64,000 nt of DNA from an uncultured Niabella sp. (GCA_934486785.1 CAKSQK010000003.1:124001-188000), one strand, 5' to 3'. Numbered from the stretch's first letter, positions 25,085 through 34,397 are shown. Notes: generated by a model from the letters alone, not told the origin. A program made the numbers and translations.

Positions 25085-25795
25085 ATGCATCCAAAAGTAC
25101 TAATTGTTATTCCGTGTTTTAATGAGGAACAATCCCTTCCAAAATTGCTGGGCAGTTTAAAGCAATACATCAGTAAATCAGAATATGACATTAAGCCCGT
25201 GGTGATCAACGACTGCTCAAAAGACGGTACCGCGGTGGTAGCAAAAAGCCTGGGCGTAACGGTACTGGATTTACCTAACAACCTGGGAATTGGCGGCGCG
25301 GTGCAAACAGGCATTAAATACGCGCTATACAATGGCTATGATTACAGCATACAAATGGATGGCGACGGCCAGCATCCGCCTTCCGAATTAGCCAAACTCA
25401 TCAATACCGCTATTGAAACGCAGGCCGATGTGGTGATCGGCTCACGGTTTTTAACAGGCGAGGGTTTTCAGTCTACCTACATCCGCCGCATGGGCATTAA
25501 GTATTTTCATTTCTTAAACAAATTGCTTACCGGTAGGCGTGTTTATGATATTACTTCAGGTTACCGGCTGCTGGGAAAAAAAGCAATTGCCATTGCGGCA
25601 TCTTATTATCCAGATGATTATCCTGAGCCGGAATCGCTGGTGGTGTATGCCCGCGCAGGTTTGAAAATAGTGGAAGTGCCCGTGATCATGAACGAGCGCC
25701 AGGGCGGAAAATCTTCCATCGGCGCACTGGCATCTGTGTATTATTGGGTGAAAGTAACGGCAGCCATGCTGTATTCCTATATTCGCAAACAATAA
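25085..25795 (+). CDS. Family 2 glycosyltransferase, dolichol-phosphate mannosyltransferase-like
   Basis: A 236-residue GT-A fold enzyme. Motifs: VIPCFNEEQSLPKLLGSL, VVINDCSKDGTA, the metal-binding DXD-like QMDGDGQHPP, VVIGSRFLTGEGF and DITSGYRLLGKKAI. These match the DPM1/GtrB group that transfers a sugar to a polyprenyl phosphate at the cytoplasmic face of the membrane. There are no C-terminal membrane helices. Its neighbours (DUF2304 protein, TMTC-like protein) suggest it makes a lipid-linked sugar donor for extracytoplasmic glycosylation. Confidence 0.88.
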   Translation: MHPKVLIVIPCFNEEQSLPKLLGSLKQYISKSEYDIKPVVINDCSKDGTAVVAKSLGVTVLDLPNNLGIGGAVQTGIKYALYNGYDYSIQMDGDGQHPPSELAKLINTAIETQADVVIGSRFLTGEGFQSTYIRRMGIKYFHFLNKLLTGRRVYDITSGYRLLGKKAIAIAASYYPDDYPEPESLVVYARAGLKIVEVPVIMNERQGGKSSIGALASVYYWVKVTAAMLYSYIRKQ

Positions 25796-25806
25796 TTTTA
25801 TTTCTT

Positions 25807-26196
25807 ATGAGCCGCATCCAGATATTGATTGCTGTTATAAACCTGTTGTTTTTATTGTACATCTCACGGCTGATCGTAAAAGGAAAGCTACGGGAGGAGT
25901 ATGCATTCATCTGGTGGATCAGCGCGGGATTTTTGCTTATTTTTTCCATGTGGACAAAAGGCCAGCTTGCAGTAACCAATTTTTTAGGGGTAACGCTGCC
26001 TGCCAACCTTATTTTTGGCGGCCTTATTTTTTTAATATTGATCTATTTACTGCATATATCGCTGGTAAACTCCAAGCTGCAAAGAAATGTAACAAAGCTT
26101 ACGCAGGAGCTGGCAATGCTTAAAGAGCAGGTAGAGCAGGCCAGCCGGTTAACAACAGAAAAAACCGGTAACGATCATGCGGAAAGCAAACCTTAA
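25807..26196 (+). CDS. DUF2304 family membrane protein
   Basis: A 129-residue protein with three hydrophobic segments (about 3-21, 33-48, 62-86) and a C-terminal coiled coil (NSKLQRNVTKLTQELAMLKEQVEQA). The pattern GKLREEYAFIWWISAGFLLIFS is typical of DUF2304, which is regularly encoded next to DPM1-like glycosyltransferases. The start ATG at 25807 lies 11 bases after the GT2 stop, so the two genes are co-transcribed. Probably an accessory membrane anchor for the transferase (inference). Confidence 0.82.
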   Translation: MSRIQILIAVINLLFLLYISRLIVKGKLREEYAFIWWISAGFLLIFSMWTKGQLAVTNFLGVTLPANLIFGGLIFLILIYLLHISLVNSKLQRNVTKLTQELAMLKEQVEQASRLTTEKTGNDHAESKP

Positions 26197-26232
26197 CTTA
26201 TAACATGATGTGCGCTTAATTGTGGTTCGCGG

Positions 26233-26240
26233 TAATTTTG
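26233..26240 (+). promoter_or_regulatory. -7 box for the TMTC-like gene
   Basis: TAATTTTG is a perfect TAnnTTTG match ending 28 bases before the ATG at 26269. Confidence 0.45.
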
Positions 26241-26268
26241 CGCCAAACAAAAAATTAATTACCAAAGC

Positions 26269-28314
26269 ATGGCAAAGGATAAAACATTTTTAAGAGTGGC
26301 ACTGTTGCTGTTTTTAATTTTAGTTGCAGCCTATCTCAATCATTTTGGGAACACTTTTCATTTTGATGATTTTCATACCATCGTAAACAACGTTGCCATT
26401 AGAAAGCTTAGCAATATTCCCGGTTTTTTTGTTGATCCTACTTTGTGGAGTTCCAGCGTAAACCACCAGGGTATAAGGCCACTGGTATCTATTACGCTTG
26501 CCATTGACTATGCGCTGGGCGGTGGGCTGAAACCTTTCTGGTTTCATTTGTCTACATTTTTATGGCATATTGGCCTGTGCGTCATTTTATTTTTATTGTA
26601 CAGGCGCCTGTTGCAGGATCGCTTTCACTCCAACCTGGTAAAATACGCGGCATTGTTTGGCGCTGCCTGGTTCGGCATTCATACAGCCGGGGCCGAAACC
26701 ATCAATTACATTATTTCAAGGTCGGATGTGCTTTCCACATTTTTTATTGTTCTTTCTTTATACATGTATGTTGCATATCCCCATAAACGAAAATCTTATT
26801 GGTACATCATCCCGGCAGTAATTGGGGTTTTTGCCAAAGAAACAGTTTTGGTACTTGTCATCCTACTGTTTTTTTATGAGATATTATTTGAAGAACAGCT
26901 ATCCATTGGGGATATTTTCAGGAAAGCCAATTTTAAAAAAGTTTTACGTGTTATTGGCAGGCTGCTGCCCATATTCATCGCCATACTCATTGTTCAGATC
27001 TATACGCTTTCAAAAATGATGGGACAGTCGGTATCTTATGGTATGTCAAATCCCTATGGCTATTACTGGCTTACGCAAACCTATGTCTGGTTTTTATATT
27101 TTAAATCTTTCTTTTTACCGTTACATTTAAGTGCCGATACAGACCTGAATGTAATTACTACGATATGGGACAGGCGAATTTTCACGGGTATCATCTTCGT
27201 GGCGCTTCTTTTAGTGATCGTGTTTAAAACATCAGTACATAAAACTACCCGGCCCGTGGCATTTGGTATTTTATGGTTTGCAGCTTCGCTGTTGCCTACA
27301 TCGGTGGCGCCATTTGCCGAGGTAATGAATGACCACAGGATGTATTTTGCATTCACCGGTTTGTCGCTGGCTGTAGTTACAGCATTTGCAGCAATTTTAA
27401 CCCGTAAATGGAACGTGCCAAAGATTACCGGCGGACAGAAAAAGTTATTGTTCATCACGGCGTTTTTGGTAATTATTTTAAACGCGTATGGTGTTTTTGA
27501 AAGAAATAAAGTATGGCGTACAGAAGAATCGCTGTGGCATGATGTAACAATAAAAAGCCCCGGCAATGGCCGCGGCCTGATGAATTACGGCCTTGCGCTG
27601 ATGGCGAAAGGGAACATGACAGAAGCTATTCATTATTTTGAACGTGCACGGCAACTGCTGCCTACCTATAATCTTGTATATGTAAACCTGGGCGTTGCCT
27701 GGGCTGCGTTAGCCAAACATGCCGAAGCGGACGCACATTTTAAAACAGCTATGCAGCTTGCTCCTAATGAGCCGGCCTCTTATTCTTACTACAGCAGGTT
27801 TCTGGCTGATGTGGGCAGGGCAGAAGAAGCCATTGTGATGGCCGACAAAGCATTGTCTTTTTACCCAAACGAAGAGATTGCGCTGAATGCTAAATTGAAG
27901 GCATTGCAAACCCTGGAGCGGTGGGATGCTCTTGCAGCAATTGCACAGCAAAAACTGGCGGCTTACCCTAATGATCCCGTGGCTTTGGATTATGCATCTG
28001 TTGCTAAAAACAGGGTTCCGGGCGATACTACAAAAGCCCTGATTACAACCACACCTAAAACAGCAGATGATTATTTGAACCTGAGCCTGGCTTATTACAA
28101 TACCGGTAAATACCAGGAGTGTATTGAGGCCTGCCAAAAAGTGCTGGAGCTGCAGCCCAACTCGGCTGATGCTTACAATAACATTTGCGCGGCATATATT
28201 GGTTTGCAACAATGGGACAAAGCTGAAGAAGCATGCAAACGCGCGCTGAGCCTTAATGCAGGTCATAAGTTGGCCCAGGGCAACCTTGACTGGGTGATTA
28301 AGAACAAACCATAG
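26269..28314 (+). CDS. Polytopic membrane glycosyltransferase-like protein with C-terminal TPRs (TMTC-like)
   Basis: A 681-residue protein. Residues 1-430 form about ten transmembrane helices. The first loop carries the acidic motif FHFDDFHTIVNN, and family-like segments (HLSTFLWHIGLCVILF, FGAAWFGIHTAGAETINYII, LPTSVAPFAEVMNDHRMYF) follow. Residues about 440-680 hold around six tetratricopeptide repeats. This layout equals that of TMTC/DUF1736 protein O-mannosyltransferases of the GT-C superfamily. A bacterial protein O-glycosylation role using the neighbouring DPM1-like product is inferred, not shown. Confidence 0.78.
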   Translation: MAKDKTFLRVALLLFLILVAAYLNHFGNTFHFDDFHTIVNNVAIRKLSNIPGFFVDPTLWSSSVNHQGIRPLVSITLAIDYALGGGLKPFWFHLSTFLWHIGLCVILFLLYRRLLQDRFHSNLVKYAALFGAAWFGIHTAGAETINYIISRSDVLSTFFIVLSLYMYVAYPHKRKSYWYIIPAVIGVFAKETVLVLVILLFFYEILFEEQLSIGDIFRKANFKKVLRVIGRLLPIFIAILIVQIYTLSKMMGQSVSYGMSNPYGYYWLTQTYVWFLYFKSFFLPLHLSADTDLNVITTIWDRRIFTGIIFVALLLVIVFKTSVHKTTRPVAFGILWFAASLLPTSVAPFAEVMNDHRMYFAFTGLSLAVVTAFAAILTRKWNVPKITGGQKKLLFITAFLVIILNAYGVFERNKVWRTEESLWHDVTIKSPGNGRGLMNYGLALMAKGNMTEAIHYFERARQLLPTYNLVYVNLGVAWAALAKHAEADAHFKTAMQLAPNEPASYSYYSRFLADVGRAEEAIVMADKALSFYPNEEIALNAKLKALQTLERWDALAAIAQQKLAAYPNDPVALDYASVAKNRVPGDTTKALITTTPKTADDYLNLSLAYYNTGKYQECIEACQKVLELQPNSADAYNNICAAYIGLQQWDKAEEACKRALSLNAGHKLAQGNLDWVIKNKP

Positions 28315-28316
28315 GC

Positions 28317-29108
28317 CTAAGCTTTTGTAACATTACCTTTTTGCGCCAGTTTATAAATACCGGAAATAAAGCTGCCTACTGGTTTTCCCCAAATGCGTTG
28401 CAGGATTTCCTTTTCTTCCTGCAAGCGCCTGCCGTTTACAATTTGATGAGTGGTTTCAGAGGCTTTATGAATACGGTGCGTCAGAAGCTTTTGGTTGATA
28501 AACACAAAACTTCCTTTTTTTTCCGCAGCCTCCAGCCAGGCCTGCCAGTCGAGCGCGCAAGCATACCGGCCTGAAAATTGAAAGCCCGGCAGCAACTGTG
28601 TATTGATCGTAACAGAAGGGCAGCATATGGGATTGCCAATACTTAATACAGATCTTTTTAAAAATCGGTTGCGAATATTTTGAGAAATGTAAAAAGGCAG
28701 CAACAATAATCTTTTTACGATCAGATTAAGGGAATTGCCTGTTACGGCATCGCCTGCTATTTCATAATAATCGGTAAAGCCAAGCAGTGAATCGCTGTTG
28801 CGGTTCATGGCGGCTACCATGGTGGCTAAAAATTTTTTATCGTAAATGTCATCTTGGTGCGCGAGGGTTACAAATTTTGCATTGGCTTTACGCAAGGCAA
28901 AATTCCAATCGCCGGAAATGGAAGGCGGCTCTTCATTAATAAAATACGGCAGTCCATATTTTTCAGCCATATTTTTAATATAAGCTGAAGGCGTGGCCGT
29001 AGTGAGAATGATGTTGGATGAAACCTGCTGGTTTTTCAGGCTCAAAATGCATTCTTCTAAATACGGTGAATCTTTATAAGCTGGTATAACAAAAACGTGT
29101 TCCTGCAT
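28317..29108 (-). CDS. Family 2 glycosyltransferase
   Basis: A 263-residue GT-A fold enzyme: HVFVIPAYKDSPYLEECILSLK at the N-terminus, ISGDWNFALRKANAKFVTLAHQDDIYDKKFL containing the DD metal site at about residues 79-80, and a C-terminal region ending LLTHRIHKASETTHQIVNG. It probably transfers a sugar in cell-surface polysaccharide or glycoprotein assembly. Its ATG overlaps the stop of the upstream DMT gene (TAATG). It converges with the TMTC-like gene two bases away. Confidence 0.87.
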   Translation of the reverse strand: MQEHVFVIPAYKDSPYLEECILSLKNQQVSSNIILTTATPSAYIKNMAEKYGLPYFINEEPPSISGDWNFALRKANAKFVTLAHQDDIYDKKFLATMVAAMNRNSDSLLGFTDYYEIAGDAVTGNSLNLIVKRLLLLPFYISQNIRNRFLKRSVLSIGNPICCPSVTINTQLLPGFQFSGRYACALDWQAWLEAAEKKGSFVFINQKLLTHRIHKASETTHQIVNGRRLQEEKEILQRIWGKPVGSFISGIYKLAQKGNVTKA

Positions 29109-29485
29109 TATTTTACCATTAATATCACACCAATTACAATAACGCCTGCGCCTGCCAGTTGTTGAAAGCTGAAACGCTCGCCCAGGTAATAATAATTGGC
29201 AATGAGCACAAAAACCAGCGATATAAGCGTGGCAAACGTAGTGATGGTTGTAGAAGCTGCCGTAAGTTTTGGTATCTTCAGCAAAGAGTTATTGATCATA
29301 ATAAAACTGAGCCGCGAAAAAAGGGCAAACAGCATGGCTACAATAAACTTCCAATGGGTGACAAGCTTAAAAAGATTATAAACATTCAGCAGGTTGCCAG
29401 ATATTAACGCTCTTTCTCCCACCAAAGTGATAGAAATGGTGTTGGAAATACAAAAAACCACCAGCCACAAAAGAAAAGCTAACAT
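29108..29485 (-). CDS. Small DMT-superfamily (SMR/EamA-like) membrane protein
   Basis: A 125-residue protein with four transmembrane helices, ending in the EamA-type signature LGERFSFQQLAGAGVIVIGVILMV. The size fits the SMR-like half-transporters that include the ArnE/ArnF lipid-sugar flippase subunits. Translationally coupled to a glycosyltransferase (TAATG overlap), so flipping of a lipid-linked sugar is a reasonable inference. A general metabolite exporter is the alternative. Confidence 0.72.
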   Translation of the reverse strand: MLAFLLWLVVFCISNTISITLVGERALISGNLLNVYNLFKLVTHWKFIVAMLFALFSRLSFIMINNSLLKIPKLTAASTTITTFATLISLVFVLIANYYYLGERFSFQQLAGAGVIVIGVILMVK

Positions 29486-29504
29486 AGTATGATTTTACTG
29501 GCAG

Positions 29505-29512
29505 CAAATATA
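29505..29512 (-). promoter_or_regulatory. -7 box for the DMT-GT2 pair
   Basis: TATATTTG on the minus strand matches TAnnTTTG and ends 19 bases before the ATG at 29485. Confidence 0.5.
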
Positions 29513-29593
29513 TAATAGTTACACACAGCAATGGCAGCCGTTTTTTTACCCAAGGTTTTACCGTATTGTGGCCTGAAACCTGCAGATTGAAGT

Positions 29594-29601
29594 TACTTTT
29601 G
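29594..29601 (+). promoter_or_regulatory. -7 box for the cupin gene
   Basis: TACTTTTG, perfect TAnnTTTG, ends 16 bases before the ATG at 29618. Confidence 0.5.
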
Positions 29602-29617
29602 CTAAAAATTATTTATT

Positions 29618-29935
29618 ATGGAAGATTTTAAAAAACCTTTTAGTATAGAAAGCGCTGTGAATTATGCGGCGGGCGCTATTGTAAGTAAAACGATCATTAA
29701 AAAACCAACGGGAACCGTAACGCTTTTTGCTTTTGATGAGGGGGAGGAGCTTAGTGAGCATACTGCGGCTTATGATGCATTGATACAGGTTTTTGACGGC
29801 GAAGCCGAAATTACGGTAGGCGGTGAGTTGCATACGGTTTCAAACAACCAGAGCATTATTTTACCGGCCAACATTCCACATGCCGTAAAAGCCAAAAACA
29901 GGTTTAAAATGATGCTTACAATGGTAAAAGCATAA
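29618..29935 (+). CDS. Cupin domain protein
   Basis: A 105-residue single-domain cupin. Motif 1 is partly degenerate: EGEELSEHTAAYDALIQVFDGEAEITVGG supplies one His plus acidic residues. Motif 2, ILPANIPHAVKAKNRFKMML, supplies the second His. Such small cupins often bind a metal or act as sensors; no substrate can be assigned. It is a single-gene unit converging on hemD. Confidence 0.85.
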   Translation: MEDFKKPFSIESAVNYAAGAIVSKTIIKKPTGTVTLFAFDEGEELSEHTAAYDALIQVFDGEAEITVGGELHTVSNNQSIILPANIPHAVKAKNRFKMMLTMVKA

Positions 29936-29936
29936 A

Positions 29937-30752
29937 CTATTTGTCGCTATCGGTTTTCTTCGCGTTGCTGAGGTATTGGTCCAGCGCGGTGATCATGCTG
30001 GGAGATTTGGGCAGCGGCGCCACAATCTGCGGTTTCAGCCCTGCTTTTTCAGCCGCGCTGCGGGTGTTGGCGCCAAATGTGCCAACAATCAGCCCGTTTT
30101 GTTTGAATTTTGGAAAATTATCAAACCAGCTTCTTACGCCTGAAGGTGTGAAAAAGCAAACGATATCGTAGCTTTTATTTTCAATGGTGCTTTTTACATC
30201 GGTACTTTGCGTGCGGTACATAAAAGCAAGTTGGTAATTACAATTATGATCTTTCAACCAGTTTTCTATTTCGCTGTCTTGCTGGTTTTCCGAGCATACA
30301 TATAAAAAGTTGATGTTTTCTTTGTGTTTGTTTATTACGTCAAACATGCTTTTATTGGTGCCATCAGCGCCATAAAAAACTTTCCGTTTGCGATACAGAA
30401 TAAACTTTTGAAGGTATAATGCCACGGCTTCGGTAACACAAAAGTATTTTGTGTCTTGCGAAACCTGAACCTTGCTCTCATCACAAATACGGAAGAAATG
30501 ATCAATGGCGTGGCGGCTGGTAAAAATCACTCCGGTAAAAGAAGCAAGGTTTACTTTTTGCATCCTGAAATCCCGGCCAGAGATAGGAACAATACTGATA
30601 AGCGGTTGAAAGTCAAGCTTAATATTATGTTTTCGCTCAAGATCAAAAAAAGGAGATTTCTCGCTTTGCGGGCGAGGTTGTGTGATTAGAACGTTTTCAA
30701 TTGGTCCTGTTTTTGACTTAGGCGCGGATTTTTTTACATCGTTATTCACCAT
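29937..30752 (-). CDS. hemD: Uroporphyrinogen-III synthase
   Basis: HemD closes and rearranges hydroxymethylbilane to uroporphyrinogen III for haem. The 271-residue protein has the weakly conserved two-domain HemD layout: NVLITQPRPQSEKSPFF, FTGVIFTSRHAIDHFF, KVFYGADGTNKSMFDVI, YDIVCFFTPSGVRSWFDNF and IVGTFGANTRSAAEKAGL. A short basic/Pro-rich N-terminal extension (1-15) is unusual. DUF4271, its usual partner in the phylum, is directly upstream. Confidence 0.88.
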   Translation of the reverse strand: MVNNDVKKSAPKSKTGPIENVLITQPRPQSEKSPFFDLERKHNIKLDFQPLISIVPISGRDFRMQKVNLASFTGVIFTSRHAIDHFFRICDESKVQVSQDTKYFCVTEAVALYLQKFILYRKRKVFYGADGTNKSMFDVINKHKENINFLYVCSENQQDSEIENWLKDHNCNYQLAFMYRTQSTDVKSTIENKSYDIVCFFTPSGVRSWFDNFPKFKQNGLIVGTFGANTRSAAEKAGLKPQIVAPLPKSPSMITALDQYLSNAKKTDSDK

Positions 30753-30775
30753 TACCTGCTGCTAAATATTCAGTG

Positions 30776-30783
30776 CAAATGTA
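30776..30783 (-). promoter_or_regulatory. -7 box for hemD
   Basis: TACATTTG (minus strand), perfect TAnnTTTG, ends 23 bases before the hemD ATG. It overlaps the end of the DUF4271 coding region only marginally. Confidence 0.45.
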
Positions 30784-30785
30784 CA

Positions 30786-31703
30786 TCAAATTTGTAAATA
30801 ACTACTTGCTGCTTTATAAATTACAAGTATGGGAAGTATTTCAAAAGCCAAAAGGTAAAGGATAAAATGGAACATGCTGATGGATTTTTCCTTGCGCAGA
30901 AGTCCAAATGCCTGAACATAACGGTATGTGTACAGCCCTGCAATGCCGATCCAGCTAAGGGTTAATACAATAGTTCTTAGCTCCACGTTGCCCAGTGCTA
31001 CCATTACGATCACCGGTAATAAAACAATCCCTATAATTTTATTAACCAGGAAAACAATGAAGATATATGAATCAATAAGGTTTTGCAGGCGAAACATCCA
31101 GCCCATTAGTTTTAGCACAAGAAATTTTACCACGTACGTTCCCGCAACTGCTGCAAGGCTATAGGCAAGTATTTTCCAAAAAGAATCATCAGCCTGTAAC
31201 AGTTCGCTTACAAGCAAAGCAATGTAAAACCCGGCTACCAGTACATATAAAATATTGAATAATAAAGAAGGTAACGAGTTTTGGCTAACCTGCTGTTTCA
31301 ATTGGCGTTGTTTCAGGCTGCGCCTGAAAAAAAGCGTCATCAGGTCACTGAAATATTTTGTAAAGGCTGTTCTGAACACAGCAAACATCAATAGCAGGCC
31401 TACAATTATATAAAAATAAATCTCTTTTCCCGGCGTTTTTTTCTTGAAAATAAACAGCAACGGCTGTGCCTGCTGTTGAAAATTAAAATAAGGATGTTTT
31501 TGCAGGATCTGCCGTGTAAAAAGAAAATTCTGAAAGGCAGTAGAATCTTTTTTAATAATAGCTGCCGTATCAGCCTGTACAGGTTGTTCTATTGCTGTAT
31601 CGTTTGCAGAATTTTGGGCAAGCACTCCCTGAGAACAGAAAACCGATACCAGCAACAACAGCTTTATGTAAAATCTAATCTGTACCGACATTTGTTTTGC
31701 CAT
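30786..31703 (-). CDS. DUF4271 family membrane protein
   Basis: A 305-residue protein with a cleavable or anchoring N-terminal segment (about 10-28, ending VLAQ), a soluble stretch to about 85, then about six transmembrane helices to the C-terminus. The length, topology and position next to hemD match the Bacteroidota family DUF4271, whose function is unknown. The ATG at 31703 is preferred over 31712 because 31710-31717 is a perfect -7 box; an ATG at 31691 is also possible. Confidence 0.78.
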   Translation of the reverse strand: MAKQMSVQIRFYIKLLLLVSVFCSQGVLAQNSANDTAIEQPVQADTAAIIKKDSTAFQNFLFTRQILQKHPYFNFQQQAQPLLFIFKKKTPGKEIYFYIIVGLLLMFAVFRTAFTKYFSDLMTLFFRRSLKQRQLKQQVSQNSLPSLLFNILYVLVAGFYIALLVSELLQADDSFWKILAYSLAAVAGTYVVKFLVLKLMGWMFRLQNLIDSYIFIVFLVNKIIGIVLLPVIVMVALGNVELRTIVLTLSWIGIAGLYTYRYVQAFGLLRKEKSISMFHFILYLLAFEILPILVIYKAASSYLQI

Positions 31704-31709
31704 TGCCTG

Positions 31710-31717
31710 CAAAAATA
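31710..31717 (-). promoter_or_regulatory. -7 box for the DUF4271 gene
   Basis: TATTTTTG on the minus strand ends six bases before the ATG at 31703, again a nearly leaderless arrangement. Confidence 0.45.
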
Positions 31718-31778
31718 AAGGCTTGGAACGTAGGGCAGGCGGTGTTCATAAAATATCTTTAATTTGCCGCCCTTGTTT

Positions 31779-33026
31779 ATGCATCCTAAAAATATTTCCA
31801 TAGCAGATTATACTTACCATCTTCCTGAGGATAAGATAGCTGCACACCCACTGCCAGAAAGAGACAGCTCCCGGTTGCTGGTGTACCGCCATAGGCAAAT
31901 CTCAGAAACCGTTTACAGCAATATCTCCAGGTTCATTCCTCCAAAATCATTTATAGTTTTTAACAATACCAGGGTTGTGGAAGCCAGGTTGCTGTTTCAA
32001 AAAGATTCAGGTGGCGTAATAGAAATATTTTGCCTGGAACCTCATGAGCAATATGTTGATATTACGACCGCTATGGCGCAAACAGGTAAAGTGCTTTGGT
32101 TGTGCCTTGTAGGTGGGGCATCTAAATGGAAGAGAGGATTGGTGCTGCAAAAAACAATGCAAGTGAAAGGTAATGTAGTAACCTTATCAGCTCATTATAT
32201 TGAAAAAAGAACTGACAGTTTTGTCATACAATTACAGTGGGATGATGATAAGATAAGTTTTGCCGAAATATTGCACCATGCAGGAAAAGTGCCTTTGCCT
32301 CCTTACATTAAAAGAGATGTGGAACAAGCCGATGCAGAACGTTATCAAACCGTTTATGCAAGCTTTGACGGCTCTGTGGCCGCGCCTACCGCGGGCCTGC
32401 ATTTTACTGAAAGAATTTTAAACGACCTCAAAGCCCGGCATGTGGAAACCGGTTTTGTAACGCTACACGTGGGCGCTGGAACCTTCAAACCGGTGAAGGC
32501 AGCAACAATGCAGCACCACCAAATGCACAGTGAGTTTATAGAAGTTGAAAGAGCTTTTATAAAAAATTTAATTGCGAACATTGATGAAAAAGTCATCGTG
32601 GTTGGTACCACATCGCTTCGTACCGTGGAATCACTATACTGGCTGGGTTGTAAGTTATTGCAGGATGCATTGGTTTTTGATAAAGAGCCACTGTTCTTAT
32701 CGCAATGGGAAGCCTATGAATTGCAGGCGCATGCATATCCGCCTAAAGATGCGCTTGAAGCGCTTTTGGCGTATGTTGAAAGAACAGGGAAGGGGAGCCT
32801 GCTGGCTAAAACACAAATTATGATAGCGCCAGGTTATCCGTTTAAAATTGCTGATGCACTTGTTACCAATTTTCATCAGCCGTCTTCCACGCTGCTGTTG
32901 CTGGTAGCAGCCTTTGCCGGCCCCGGCTGGAGAAAAATTTATAACTATGCGCTTGAAAATGATTTTAGATTTTTAAGCTATGGCGATGGCAATTTGCTAT
33001 GGAGGGCTAACCTGAACGGTGAATAA
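31779..33026 (+). CDS. queA: S-adenosylmethionine:tRNA ribosyltransferase-isomerase
   Basis: QueA transfers the ribosyl part of SAM to preQ1 in tRNA to make epoxyqueuosine. The 415-residue product begins MHPKNISIADYTYHLPEDKIAAHPLPERD. It contains FIVFNNTRVVEARL, VPLPPYIKRDVEQADAERYQTVYA, VAAPTAGLHFTERIL, VTLHVGAGTFKPVK, GTTSLRTVE and TNFHQPSSTLLLLVAAFAG. It is longer than the roughly 345-residue proteobacterial enzyme, as is usual in this phylum. The TTG at 31764 is rejected in favour of the ATG. Confidence 0.95.
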   Translation: MHPKNISIADYTYHLPEDKIAAHPLPERDSSRLLVYRHRQISETVYSNISRFIPPKSFIVFNNTRVVEARLLFQKDSGGVIEIFCLEPHEQYVDITTAMAQTGKVLWLCLVGGASKWKRGLVLQKTMQVKGNVVTLSAHYIEKRTDSFVIQLQWDDDKISFAEILHHAGKVPLPPYIKRDVEQADAERYQTVYASFDGSVAAPTAGLHFTERILNDLKARHVETGFVTLHVGAGTFKPVKAATMQHHQMHSEFIEVERAFIKNLIANIDEKVIVVGTTSLRTVESLYWLGCKLLQDALVFDKEPLFLSQWEAYELQAHAYPPKDALEALLAYVERTGKGSLLAKTQIMIAPGYPFKIADALVTNFHQPSSTLLLLVAAFAGPGWRKIYNYALENDFRFLSYGDGNLLWRANLNGE

Positions 33027-33028
33027 TA

Positions 33029-34381
33029 TTATGCCTCTTCTTCAATCACCGGAAAGTCAACCGTAAATGCGGTGCCTTTGCCAAGCGTGCTTTCCAGTTT
33101 TACATTACCGTTGTGAGAATGCGTAACTGATTTTACATAGCTCAATCCCAGGCCAAAGCCTTTTACATTATGCAGGTTGCCGGTATGTGCGCGGTAAAAT
33201 TTTTCAAAAACACGTTTTTGTGTTTCCTTGCTCATGCCAATGCCATTGTCTTCCACCCTGATGAAGATGCGGCCATTGTTATTTGCAGTAGAAATTTTAA
33301 GTTGTATTGGCACGTGTTCTTTTGAATATTTTACAGCATTATCAATCAGGTTGTTTACAAGGTTGGTAAAATGCACTTCATCGCCTGCAATTGTGTCTTT
33401 AGTAGCTGCAAGGTTCAGCTTGGCCTCGCCACCTTTTTCATGAAGCTGTAATGCAAAGTTGTCAACCACGCTTTCAATAATGCCATGCACGCGCAGCATG
33501 CCCATCTCAATATCGGAATCCTGCTTATCAAATTGCGAAGCTTTTAAAATGGTTTCAACCTGCTTGTTCATCCGCTGGTTTTCTTCTTTAATAATGCCGC
33601 TGAAGTAATTCATCTTGTCTTTATCCCTCAGCACCTTGTCATTTTTTAAAGCGTCCACAGCAAGAGAAATGGTGGCAATGGGCGTTTTAAATTCATGCGT
33701 CATATTATTAATAAAGTCGTTCTTAATATCGCTCAGTTTTTTCTGGCGCAGCATGGTGTAAATGGTTACATAAAATGCTGCAAGTATTACAAACGTAAAG
33801 AGTACGGCCAGTAAAATGTTCCATGATAATTTTCTGAGAACTACTTTTTTCCAGTCGAGCGCCACTACCAATAATGCTTCATCAGTTGTCAGGTTTTCTG
33901 ATGGTGTGCCGCTTTGCGAGGTAATGGTATAGCCTTTTGGAATGTAGTTGGAAGCCGTGTCAAGGTTGGCCTGCGCAAAATTGGGCGATTGTGTTTCCAC
34001 AATAGGGAATATACTCAGCGGGCCGGAAATGAGGGCGTATTCAAAATTCAGCTCTTCCAGGCCGGCCTTGTCAAAACCGGCTCTTAGCTTTTGACTGATC
34101 TGGTCGCCCGAAAGCCAGTTGGAAATAGTGTTGTTCCTAAAAATATCATGGCCAATGCGCCTTTGAAAAATATTGGCGGGGTTATTAATTTCCCTTAAAA
34201 TGTACTGCTCTTTAAACTGTGCCAGCTCAATACCCACTGTGCGCAAAACGCCATCAATTTTTTCCTTCACCTGGTCTTCGCGCAGCTTGATCATATTTTT
34301 AAGCCACGATACCTGGAGGACGATAATGCCCACCAGCGACAGCGTTGTTAAAATGGTAATTAAAGAAAACAGTTTCCTCAC
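33029..34381 (-). CDS. Sensor histidine kinase
   Basis: A 450-residue membrane-bound kinase. Transmembrane helices at about 6-27 and 188-210 flank an extracytoplasmic sensor of about 160 residues that is not recognised. The H-box has the phosphorylated His229 (NNMTHEFKTPIATIS). The HATPase domain shows N (VNNLIDNAVKYS), G1 (VEDNGIGMS), F (FEKFYR) and G2 (GFGLGLSYV) boxes. No HAMP domain is obvious. No response regulator gene is adjacent, so it is an orphan in this window. Confidence 0.93.
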   Translation of the reverse strand: MRKLFSLITILTTLSLVGIIVLQVSWLKNMIKLREDQVKEKIDGVLRTVGIELAQFKEQYILREINNPANIFQRRIGHDIFRNNTISNWLSGDQISQKLRAGFDKAGLEELNFEYALISGPLSIFPIVETQSPNFAQANLDTASNYIPKGYTITSQSGTPSENLTTDEALLVVALDWKKVVLRKLSWNILLAVLFTFVILAAFYVTIYTMLRQKKLSDIKNDFINNMTHEFKTPIATISLAVDALKNDKVLRDKDKMNYFSGIIKEENQRMNKQVETILKASQFDKQDSDIEMGMLRVHGIIESVVDNFALQLHEKGGEAKLNLAATKDTIAGDEVHFTNLVNNLIDNAVKYSKEHVPIQLKISTANNNGRIFIRVEDNGIGMSKETQKRVFEKFYRAHTGNLHNVKGFGLGLSYVKSVTHSHNGNVKLESTLGKGTAFTVDFPVIEEEA

Positions 34382-34397
34382 GGTAATATAATTCAGG

